A DNA stretch of 39,602 bases, taken from assembly GCA_021325195.1 (NCBI GenBank), contig JAJPHQ010000072.1, forward strand, positions 1 to 39,602, read 5' to 3'. Position numbers and translations under genes: made by a program. Positions 8,281-15,900 of the stretch are shown piece by piece. How positions within the stretch are numbered: position 1 is the first letter of the stretch; the number at the start of each line of letters is the position of its first letter. The notes below the pieces were generated by a model. It was not told the DNA's origin and searched no databases. It was given only the letters and a program-made list of their open reading frames with translations. Source of the stretch: Gammaproteobacteria bacterium. Its GTDB lineage: Bacteria; Pseudomonadota; Gammaproteobacteria; Xanthomonadales; Rhodanobacteraceae.

Positions 8281-8589
8281 GGGCCTATAGCTCAATCGGT
8301 TAGAGCAGGGGACTCATCGAAAGGTGCCGCCGCGGCGAAAGCCGCGGACGGGATCGGGACGAATTCAGGGAAACCTCAGCGGTTCGGCCGGTGGCAACCC
8401 TGAGCCAAGCCGGCGGTACACCGCCGGAAGGTGCAGAGACTACCTGAGGGCTCGAGTGCCCTTGATGACAGGCCAGAGCGTCCCGCGCCCACCCAGCGAA
8501 AGCTGCGGGCGAAGAGATAGTCCGCGCCGGGCAGAAATTCCCGGGTCACGCGAATCCCTTGGTTCCAGGTTCGAGTCCTGGTGGGCCCA
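8281..8589 (+). tRNA. tRNA-Ile(CAU), interrupted by a group I intron
   Basis: The exons are 8281-8317 and 8553-8589 (74 nt spliced). The acceptor stem GGGCCTA pairs with TGGGCCC with one wobble; the D-arm is GCTC/GAGC, the anticodon stem GGGGA/TCCCT, and the T-arm CCAGG-TTCGAGT-CCTGG. The anticodon loop after splicing is CTCATAA, anticodon CAU. The variable region and stem sequences resemble minor isoleucine tRNA (ileX type) more than elongator Met; such tRNAs need lysidine at C34 to read AUA. The 3' CCA is not encoded and must be added. Confidence 0.9.
8318..8552 (+). ncRNA. Self-splicing group I intron in the anticodon loop of tRNA-Ile(CAU)
   Basis: This 235-nt insert splits the tRNA immediately after the third anticodon base. 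Conserved core elements appear in order: P (around AATTCAGGGAAA, 8362-8373), Q (CTGAGCCAAG, 8400-8409), R (GTGCAGAGACTA, 8431-8442) and S (AAGAGATAGTCC, 8512-8523). The 5' exon ends in CAT and an internal GTG (8324-8326) can act as guide, giving the required U.G pair at the splice site; the last intron base is G. P2 is a 7-bp hairpin with a GAAA loop (8330-8347), and a second GAAA-capped stem lies at 8494-8505. The design matches the Azoarcus tRNA-Ile intron. It encodes no endonuclease. Confidence 0.92.
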
Positions 8590-8631
8590 TTCAATCAAGC
8601 AAGCTGGCGAGAAGGTGTGCGGGCGACCATA

Positions 8632-8652
8632 GTTTGGCCGTTTTGGCCAAAC
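8632..8652 (+). terminator. Hairpin downstream of tRNA-Ile
   Basis: GTTTGGCC and GGCCAAAC form a perfect 8-bp stem around GTTTT, 43 bp after the tRNA. A downstream T-run is lacking, so termination is plausible but unproven. Confidence 0.4.
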
Positions 8653-8724
8653 CATCGTCCTCGGGGAGCACGGCTCGACCGCGTCATCGAGCTTCCGCGG
8701 CGCATGGCTCGAGCAGGCGCAGGC

Positions 8725-8856
8725 TCACGCGCGGGAATATTTGCGCAGCACCTCTTCCAGCGGGATCGCACGGATTTCGCCGCGGCCCCGCCCGGCGAGG
8801 CGATCCTCTGCTTCTTCTCGCGGACTCCTCGTCGCGCGTGCAGAGGTTTGGGGCAC
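8725..8856 (-). pseudogene. Possible remnant of an antitoxin C-terminus
   Basis: A 43-codon minus-strand frame, opened by an in-frame stop just upstream and a possible GTG at 8856, ends in [18 protein letters not shown]. The charged [11 protein letters not shown] stretch followed by [10 protein letters not shown] resembles C-termini of RelB- or Phd-type antitoxins. There is no matching N-terminal DNA-binding part and no toxin reading frame follows, so I treat it as a decayed fragment. It could also be chance. Confidence 0.3.
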
Positions 8857-8924
8857 CGGGAGGCGTTACTCATCCCACCGAACCCATGGGTGCGAATCCT
8901 GTCCCAATTCTGTCCCGGAAGAAT

Positions 8925-9001
8925 TGGCGCGCTCGGCGGGATTCGAACCCACGACCCCTGCCTTCGGAGGGCAGTACTCTATCCATCTGAGCTACGAGCG
9001 C
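8925..9001 (-). tRNA. tRNA-Arg(CCG)
   Basis: Read on the minus strand, the 77-nt gene folds into a full cloverleaf: acceptor GCGCTCG/CGAGCGC, D-arm GCTC/GAGT, anticodon stem CTGCC/GGCAG with loop CTCCGAA (anticodon CCG, reading CGG), and a T-arm containing GGTTCGAATCC. The 3' CCA is encoded, unlike the neighbouring tRNA-Ile. Confidence 0.95.
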
Positions 9002-9039
9002 GCAACGAACATTGTCGCATGGTGCCGTTGATTGCGCGA

Positions 9040-9062
9040 CCCGTGCGGCACCTCCGCACGGG
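9040..9062 (-). terminator. Strong hairpin between SDR gene and tRNA-Arg
   Basis: CCCGTGCGG and CCGCACGGG form a perfect 9-bp stem with a 5-nt loop, about 85 bp after the stop of the SDR gene and 40 bp before tRNA-Arg on the same strand. It is well placed to separate the two transcripts, but no T-run follows. Confidence 0.4.
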
Positions 9063-9145
9063 CGGCCGGGGATGGCTGCGCTCGATGCACCCGCGCGGGA
9101 CGCGGCCTGCGCCGGCAGGGATCGGCCCGGCATGCACCGCTTGCC

Positions 9146-9967
9146 TCAGCCGCCGGTCGCGAAGCCCGGATAGAGCGTCATGCCGCCGTCGATGTAGATC
9201 GATGCACCGTAGAGATAGTCGGCTTGGTCGGAGGCGAGCCAGGCGACCACGCGGGCGACATCGGCGGGCACGCCCACCCGGCCACAGGGGATCAGTTTTT
9301 CCAGCGCGGCCTCGGCCTCGGGCGTGGCCCACGCCTTGTGGTTGATCGGGGTCTTGATCGCGCCGGGGCAGATGGAATTGACACGGATCTTCTGCGGCGC
9401 CAGTTCCTGCGCAATGCTCTCCATCAACTGCATCATGCCGCCCTTGGTGGTCGCGTAGTTGCAGTGCCCGGCCCAGGGGATTTCCTGGTGCACCGAACTG
9501 GTGAAGATGATCTTGCCGAGCGCGCACGACACGTCGCGCATGCCGCGCCGCAGGAATTCGCGCGCGGCCTCGCGCGCGACCAGGAACCCGCCGGTGAGGT
9601 TGACGCCGATCACCTGGTTCCACTGGTCCAGCGTCATGTCCACCAGTTTTGCGTCACGCTGGATGCCGGCGTTGGAACACACGATGTCGAGCGTCCCGAA
9701 TTGCCTGACCGCTTCGGCGAACATCGCCTGCACCTGGTCTTCCCTGCTGACGTCGGCCCGGATCGCGATGGCCTTGCCGCCGGCCTTGTTGATGTCGTCG
9801 CAGATCGTCTGCGCGGCATCCGGCTGCACCACATAGTTGACGACCACGTTGGCGCCGGCCGCTGCGAGTTCACGCGCGATGCCTTCGCCGATGCCGGAGT
9901 TGGCGCCGGTGACCAGTGCGTTCTGTCCGGTGAGGAGTCTGTGGGTGGGGGGCGGTTGGGCGTTCAT
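9146..9967 (-). CDS. SDR-family oxidoreductase (glucose 1-dehydrogenase-like)
   Basis: This 273-residue classical short-chain dehydrogenase has the NAD(P) binding motif TGANSGIG (residues 20-27), the CSNAG stabilising motif near residue 97, and the catalytic Ser157, Tyr171 and Lys175 (YATTK). The end IYIDGGMTLYPGF is typical of glucose/ribitol dehydrogenase-like members. Asn43 after VVVNY at the end of strand 2 leaves the NAD versus NADP preference open. The substrate is likely a sugar or polyol, but this is a family-level guess. AAGGAGCAGCC precedes the ATG. It is upstream of tRNA-Arg and downstream of the beta-glucan genes on the same strand, separated from the latter by a repeat element at 10001-10053. 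Confidence 0.88.
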   Translation of the reverse strand: MNAQPPPTHRLLTGQNALVTGANSGIGEGIARELAAAGANVVVNYVVQPDAAQTICDDINKAGGKAIAIRADVSREDQVQAMFAEAVRQFGTLDIVCSNAGIQRDAKLVDMTLDQWNQVIGVNLTGGFLVAREAAREFLRRGMRDVSCALGKIIFTSSVHQEIPWAGHCNYATTKGGMMQLMESIAQELAPQKIRVNSICPGAIKTPINHKAWATPEAEAALEKLIPCGRVGVPADVARVVAWLASDQADYLYGASIYIDGGMTLYPGFATGG

Positions 9968-10000
9968 GGCTGCTCCTTGGCTTGCGATGCAAAATCGGAT

Positions 10001-10053
10001 TCGTCATTCCTGGGCTGCCCGCGTTGTTTTGTGGGCAGAACCCGGAATGACGA
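10001..10053. repeat. MITE/REP-like inverted-repeat element, copy 2 (53 bp)
   Basis: The perfect 10-bp ends TCGTCATTCC and GGAATGACGA enclose an inner stem CTGCCC/GGGCAG around a T-rich loop. It shares its termini with the elements at 682-832 and 37439-37556 but is much shorter, as if reduced to the terminal arms. It lies just upstream of the SDR gene. Confidence 0.75.
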
Positions 10054-10097
10054 AGGCAAGAACTGTGCGGCGCATGGATGGATCTCGAACGCCCACC

Positions 10098-11468
10098 TCA
10101 CCGGACGACGGACGTTGATTGTCCCAGCCAGCCGCCGCCGAACCCCGCGCGCTGCAAACCCAGTTTGACGGGCGCGCACTCGCGCATCTGGTCCCAGATC
10201 ATCCGGGTGCGGTAGTTCTCGATCATCAGCACGATCGGTCCCTGGTTCAGCGCGAAGTGCCAGGGTGACACCCAGCCGATCCGCCCGCTGCCGCCATACC
10301 GGAAGCGGTGCGCGCCGGTGCAGTTCGCTTCCGGCCACGACAGGTTGAACGAGGCATGGAAGCCGTAGCCGGCCGGGCTGTGTCCGATCAATCGTTCGAG
10401 ATGCCGGATCTCGTCCAGCACGATCTCGGGCGCGAACGGCGACGACGCGATCGCGGCCCACGGCGAGATGGTGCCGTCGTCGGGGCCGAACGGCGCGCCG
10501 CGCGCGACGTAGCCGTAGAAGCGGCGCTTGCGGCCGCGGTATCGCTGCGTCGCGTCGCCGGGGCCGTCGCTGGCGGTGAAGCCCCAGCAGTTTTTCTCGT
10601 AACCCTCGAACCGGTGCGGATTGCGGATCGCGTATTCGCGGTGGATGTGCGTGGCGATCCGGCTGTTCTCGAAGTAATCGGTCTTCTTCGCGGCCATGAA
10701 AGCATCCTGGATGCCGCGCAGGTCCAGCCAGATGTGCGAGTACTGGTGGATGAACAGCGGGCCCGCGTACAGCACCGGCCAGCCGTACAGGCGCCGCCAT
10801 TTGAAGGTGGAGGTCCAGGCGTGGTAGGCGGCCGGCGTCACCGGAAATTCCGGCGCGGCCAGCGCCAGCACGTACAGGACCATCGCCTCGTTGTAGCCGA
10901 ACCAGCGGTTGGCGAGAAACCCCGATTCCGGCTTCCAGCCCAGCACGATCGCGTCCTGCCCGTTCTGCGCCCAGCGCCAGTCCGTGCGCGCGTAGATCGA
11001 CTGCACGCGCTCGCGCACCTCGCGTTCGTGCGGCGAGTCGCCCTGGAAATACTGCGCCGCGTGCAGCATGCCGGCCAGCAGCAGCGCGGTGTCGATGGTG
11101 GACAGCTCGCAGTTCCACGCGCGCGTGCCGGTGCCGGGCTTCAGGAAGTGGTAGAAGAAACCCTTGTAGCCGACGCCGTCCTTCGCGCCCGACTGGTCGG
11201 CTTCGTCGAAGAAACGCAGCGCCGCCAGCGTGTGCGCCAGCGCCTCGCGGCGGAGCATGAAGCCGCGTTCGATCGCGACCGGCCAGCAGGACAGCGCGAA
11301 GCCGACCGCGGCGATGCTGACCGGCTGGCCGGGCTGGGTCGAATCCAGCACCAGCCCGTTTTCCGGATTGACGTGCCGCTCGAAGAACCGGAACGCCTTG
11401 CGCTGCAGGTCGTCCAGGAGCGCGTCGTCGTCGGACGACAGGGTCACCGTCTGCGTCAATGCGCGCAT
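10098..11468 (-). CDS. COG5368 glucoamylase-like protein, probable GH144 endo-beta-1,2-glucanase
   Basis: The 456-residue protein is an (alpha/alpha)6-barrel type glycosidase: DLQRKAFRFFERHVNPENGLV at the start, FFYHFLKPGTGTRAWNCELSTIDTALLLAG in the first third, and WVSPWHFALNQGPIVLMIENYRTRMIWDQMR near the end. These are hallmarks of the COG5368/glycoamylase-like family, which includes GH144 endo-beta-1,2-glucanases. There is no signal peptide, so it acts in the cytosol or is exported another way. Its position 11 bp after the GH39-like gene and downstream of the beta-1,2-glucan synthase suggests a role in trimming or recycling that glucan. The family call is firm; the exact specificity is inferred from the neighbourhood. 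Confidence 0.8.
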   Translation of the reverse strand: MRALTQTVTLSSDDDALLDDLQRKAFRFFERHVNPENGLVLDSTQPGQPVSIAAVGFALSCWPVAIERGFMLRREALAHTLAALRFFDEADQSGAKDGVGYKGFFYHFLKPGTGTRAWNCELSTIDTALLLAGMLHAAQYFQGDSPHEREVRERVQSIYARTDWRWAQNGQDAIVLGWKPESGFLANRWFGYNEAMVLYVLALAAPEFPVTPAAYHAWTSTFKWRRLYGWPVLYAGPLFIHQYSHIWLDLRGIQDAFMAAKKTDYFENSRIATHIHREYAIRNPHRFEGYEKNCWGFTASDGPGDATQRYRGRKRRFYGYVARGAPFGPDDGTISPWAAIASSPFAPEIVLDEIRHLERLIGHSPAGYGFHASFNLSWPEANCTGAHRFRYGGSGRIGWVSPWHFALNQGPIVLMIENYRTRMIWDQMRECAPVKLGLQRAGFGGGWLGQSTSVVR

Positions 11469-11479
11469 GGCCGCACCGC

Positions 11480-12916
11480 TCAGGCGAGCTCCACCCGCGC
11501 CGCGGCGATCGCGTGCGGCGGCAGGTCGAGCCGGATGTCGAAACCGCCATCGAACGGCTGGATCGCCAGCGGTTCGGCGCGGAGTTGCGAAACCTCGTGC
11601 AGTCCGGCCACCTGCCTTTCATCGAGATAATCGGGCGAGCCCATGGCCGTCCACGCCTGCCGGGTGTTGCAGTGCCCGTCGTCCACGCGCTGCACGCTCG
11701 CGCCTTTCGCCTTGCGCCGGCTGCTCACGTGCCAGGTCACCGCCTCCCGTGCGATCCCGTGACGCGGAAAGGCATGATTGGTCAGCAGCAGATCGACGTG
11801 GTTCGCGTCCCTGCGCACGGCCCAGGCATCCACGGTCGGGTGGTCGCCGGCGACGGCGAGGCGTTCGCTGCCCAGCCCGTTCAACAACTGCATCGCGCGA
11901 TACGCCGGCTTGGCGATGCCGTGGATGGTCTGCAGGCCGAAGCCGCCGTGGAACGGCAGCGAGGAAAAATAGTTCTCGTTGAAGATGTCCGAGAACGTCC
12001 ACCAGCTGTAACCCTTCACCATGTCGGCCACGTCCAGCATGTTCTTGAACAGGAATGCGGCGGCGTAGGGCTCGTCGTGGAACGGGAAGAACGGGTTCGA
12101 CGAGCTGCTCCACTCCGTGTAATAGACGGGCCTGCCCTTCGCCTCGCCGGTCACGCGGCGCACGCGCTCGATCAGCACGTTGCGCGGCGCCTCGGACAAC
12201 TGCGTCTCGGTATCGTCGCCGGGCTTGCCCAGCGCGTCGGTGGGATAGTGGTGGGTGCTGACGAAATCCGCGGGCACCTTGCTGGCCTCGCAGAATTGCA
12301 GGAAGTCCGGAATCCATTCGTCGTTGGCGGTGGCCGGTCCGCCCACCCGCAGCAGCGAATCGACGTCCTTGATCGCGTTGGCCGTGTACTGGTACAGCTT
12401 GAAGTAATCGGCCTGCTTGCCCTTCCAGAACGCCTCCAGGTTGGGTTCGTTCCACACCTCGAAGAACCACCTGCGCACCTCGACCACGCCGTAGCGTTGC
12501 ACCCAGTGCGACACCAGCCGCCTGATCAGGTCGGCCCATTTCGCGTAATCGCGCGGGGGCGTCACGTTGGCGCGGTAGAAGAACACGATGTCGCCGCCCG
12601 ACGACAGCGCGCTGGGCATGAACGACAGTTCCACGAACGGCCGCATGCCGATGTCGAGCAGGAAGTCGAAGATCTGGTCGGCGTTGAAGAACGAGAACAC
12701 GTCCTTGTCGCACTCGATCACGTAGGTGCCCATCTCGTCGTCGAGGATGCCGTGGAAGCGCACGTGGCGCACGCCCAGCTCGCGGCGTGCCCTGGCCATC
12801 TGCTGCTGCCAGTCGGCGCGCAGCGCCAGCGCGGCGTGGCCGCTGCCGACCGTATGGTTCCACACCGGTGCAAGCGGCACACCGGCGGTGTCGAGATCCA
12901 CGTTGAACTGCGCCAT
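11480..12916 (-). CDS. GH39-like glycoside hydrolase
   Basis: The 478-residue protein is a TIM-barrel retaining glycosidase of clan A. The acid/base Glu157 lies in FFEVWNEPNLEAFW and the nucleophile Glu268 in VYYTEWSSSSNP. The opening segment (WNHTVGSGHAALALRADW, then LGVRHVRFHGILDDEMGTY) is typical of GH39 beta-xylosidases and iduronidases. A beta-sandwich region follows the barrel after about residue 370. No signal peptide is visible. The ATG at 12916 is preceded by GGGAG. It sits 74 bp after the beta-1,2-glucan synthase and 11 bp before the GH144-like gene, so the three are probably co-transcribed. Its substrate may be a decorated glucan oligomer, which is inference. Confidence 0.83.
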   Translation of the reverse strand: MAQFNVDLDTAGVPLAPVWNHTVGSGHAALALRADWQQQMARARRELGVRHVRFHGILDDEMGTYVIECDKDVFSFFNADQIFDFLLDIGMRPFVELSFMPSALSSGGDIVFFYRANVTPPRDYAKWADLIRRLVSHWVQRYGVVEVRRWFFEVWNEPNLEAFWKGKQADYFKLYQYTANAIKDVDSLLRVGGPATANDEWIPDFLQFCEASKVPADFVSTHHYPTDALGKPGDDTETQLSEAPRNVLIERVRRVTGEAKGRPVYYTEWSSSSNPFFPFHDEPYAAAFLFKNMLDVADMVKGYSWWTFSDIFNENYFSSLPFHGGFGLQTIHGIAKPAYRAMQLLNGLGSERLAVAGDHPTVDAWAVRRDANHVDLLLTNHAFPRHGIAREAVTWHVSSRRKAKGASVQRVDDGHCNTRQAWTAMGSPDYLDERQVAGLHEVSQLRAEPLAIQPFDGGFDIRLDLPPHAIAAARVELA

Positions 12917-12990
12917 GCGCAAAACTCCCGGACATTCCTGAGATCCGCAAGGCTGGGCGATGACGCGTGACGGCGCCGTCAACACGGGCT

Positions 12991-15900
12991 TCAGGGCGAG
13001 CCCTCGCTGGCCGCCAGATCGCGCGCGGCGCCGCGTTCGCGCGGCATCGCGGCGAAGGCGCCCACCTGCACCAGCACCTCGTGCTCGCCGCCGTCGTCGA
13101 CGAGTTCGATCGCGTGACCGGGCTGCGGCACGCCGTCCAGACCGACCCGCGTCACGCCCGCGCCCGGCGCGTGACGGAGGAATTCGATCCGGTAGCGCGT
13201 GCGGCCGTGGTACCAGGTCACGCGCCAGCGCGTCCAGTCGTCGGGCACGCAGGGCGCGAAGCCGAGCCGTGAACCTTCGCGGCGCAGGCCCAGCAGCGAT
13301 TCGGTCATGAGCCGGTACATCCATCCCGCGGAACCGGTGTACCAGGTCCAGCCACCGCGCCCGGCATGGCCTTGCGCCGCGTACACGTCGGCCGCGATCA
13401 CGTAGGGCTCGACGCGGTAGCGTTGCAGTGCATCGGCATCGCGCGCGTGCGTAAGCGGATTCAGCATCCGCGTGATCCGCCACGCGTCGTCCACGCGTCC
13501 CAGTTTCGCCAGCGCGATCGCCACCCACACCGCGGCGTGCGTGTACTGCCCGCCGTTCTCGCGCACGCCCGGCACGTAGCCCTTGACGTAGCCGGGGTCG
13601 AGCGGCGTCTTGTCGAACGGCGGCGCGAACAGCCTGACGATGCCGGCGTCGGCGTCGACCAGATGTTCCAGTACCGCGTCCAGCGCGCGTTCGGCGCGTT
13701 CGCGGCTGCCCGCATCGGCCAGCACCGCCCAGCTCTGCGGCAGAGAATCGATCCGGCATTCGTCGCTGCGCGCGGAACCGACCGGCACGCCGTCGTCGTT
13801 CCACGCGCGCAGGTACCAGCCGCCGTCCCAGGCGTGGCGTTCGATCATCGCCCCCAGCGCCTTCGCCGATTCGCACAGGTGCGCCGCATCGGCCTCGTGC
13901 CCGCGCGCGCGCGCCAGCGGCGCGAAGCGCGTGAGCACGTCGTGCAGGAACATGCCCAGCCACACGCTCTCGCCCCGGCCGGCGAGGCCCAACCGGTTCA
14001 TGCCGTCGTTCCAGTCGCCGCCGCCGATCAAGGGCAGGCCGTGCGCGCCGAAGCGCAGGGCGTGGCGGATCGCGCGCAGGCAGTGCTGATACAGGTCGGC
14101 CGATTCAGCCGCAACCTGCGCGCCCTCGTAGGCGGATTCCTCGTCGCTGGCGAGCGGGCGGCCTTCGATGAACGGCATCACTTCGTCGAGCACGGCGGCA
14201 TCGCCGGTGACGCGCACGTATTCGGCCGTGCACCACGGCAGCCACAGCAGATCGTCGCTGATGCGCGTGCGCACGCCCTTGCCCGAGGGCGGGTGCCACC
14301 AGTGCTGCACGTCGCCCTCGCGGAACTGGCGGCCGGCACAGCGCAGCAGTTGCGCGCGGGCCAGTTCGGGACGGAGGTGCAGCAGCGCCATGGCGTCCTG
14401 CAACTGGTCGCGGAAGCCCCAGGCCCCGCCGGACTGGTAGTAGCCGCTGCGCGCGAACATCCGCGCGGCGAGCACCTGGTACGGCAGCCAGCCGTTGACC
14501 AGCGTGTCGAAGGCGGGATCGGGCGTGGTCACCTTGAGGTGTTCGAGCTGCAGCCGCCAGTGCGTGCGCACCCGTTCCAGTTCCGCATGCGCGGCTTCCG
14601 GGTCGCGCAGCTCCAGCACGATCGCGCGCGCCTGCTCGTCGCTGGCGGCCGCGCCCAGCAGCATCACCACCTCGATCGTTTCGCCGGGCGCCAGTTCGAA
14701 GCGGGCGCGCTGCACCGAACAGGGATCGAGTCCCATGCCGACCGCGGGGTCCAGTTCCCCCAGCCGCATCCCCAGCGGAGCGGCGCGGCTGCGGTTGCGG
14801 CCCAGGAAGGCGCGGCGGTCGGCGCACACCGTCACCTGCCCCGCGTCCAGCGCGTGGAAGGCCACCCGTTGCGCGAAGGTGTCGTGAAAGGCGTTGCTCG
14901 CGAACAGCGCGCCGCTTTCCGGATCCACGCGGGTGCGCACGTGCGGGGCGCTGCGCTCGCGCCGCTCGCCGAGCACCCATTCGACGTAGGCGGTCACGGA
15001 AAGGCTGCGCGCGCGTTCGCCCCGGTTCGTGATCGCGAGCAGCGACAGCTTCACCGGCGCCTCGCGCGCGACGCACACGGTCAGTTCGCTGACGAGGTCG
15101 GCGTGCGCGTGCTCGAAGCGGCTGTAGCCGAAGCCGTGCGCGACCCGGTGCGGATCGCCGCTGGGCGTGGGCATCGGCGTGACCGACCAGTATTCGCCGG
15201 TTTCCTCGTCGCGCAGCCACAGCGCCTCGCCGGAAGGGTCGGCGAGCGGATCGTTGAACCACGGCGTCAGCCGGAATTCGTGCGCATTCTCGGCGAAGGT
15301 GTAGGCGCCGCCCGCCTCGCTGATCACGCTGCCGAACGAGGGATTGGCCAGCACGTTGCACCACGGCGCGGGCGCCGGCCGGCCCTCGCGCAGCCACATC
15401 ACGTATTCGTGGCCGTCCCTGTGGAAGCCGCCCAGACCGTTGGCCATCCGCAGCCCGGACGGCGGTTCCAGCGCGTAGCTGCCCGGCTGCGGCTTGCGGG
15501 AAGGCGCCAGACGCGCGGGCGGTTCTTCCGGTTCCGCGGGCTGCAACCGCTCGACCTGGTCGCGCAGCCGGCCCTCGTCGCCCGAGAACACGCAGCGCGC
15601 GATCGCCAGCATCAGCGCGCGGTCGGGGGTGGGCAGGTGCTCGATCCGCCACGCGAACATCCGGCCCGACCCCTGGCCGCCGCGCGCCTCGGCGCTGGAT
15701 TCGATCAGGTAAAGAATGTGTTCCTGCAGTTCCTGCCGGTAGCCGGACAGCTCCTCGTTCCAGATCAGGAGATCGACGCCGAGGCCGCGGGTGTGCCAGT
15801 AGCCGTGCGCCTGGATCAGTTGCCGGACCAGTTCGAGCTGCGAGGAATTGGCGATCCGCACCAGCACGATCGGCAGATCCCCCGACACGCCGTGTTTCCA

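Larger units (their letters stand above)
8590..8924. other. Gene-poor 335-bp gap between two tRNA genes
   Basis: It holds a hairpin after tRNA-Ile (8632-8652), a short decayed coding remnant on the minus strand (8725-8856) and two CTGTCCC heptamers 11 bp apart (8899-8905, 8910-8916) beside the 3' end of tRNA-Arg. No intact gene is seen. The mixture looks like debris from integration and loss of mobile DNA at tRNA sites. Confidence 0.5.

Noticed and set aside
8324-8632. Reading frame across the tRNA intron as a possible homing endonuclease
   Set aside because: It has no LAGLIDADG, GIY-YIG or HNH motif and crosses intron core helices and the 3' exon; the structural RNA explains the sequence.
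11459-12970. A 503-codon plus-strand frame antisense to the GH39-like gene
   Set aside because: Composition of a shadow frame; the opposite strand encodes a complete hydrolase with both catalytic glutamates.
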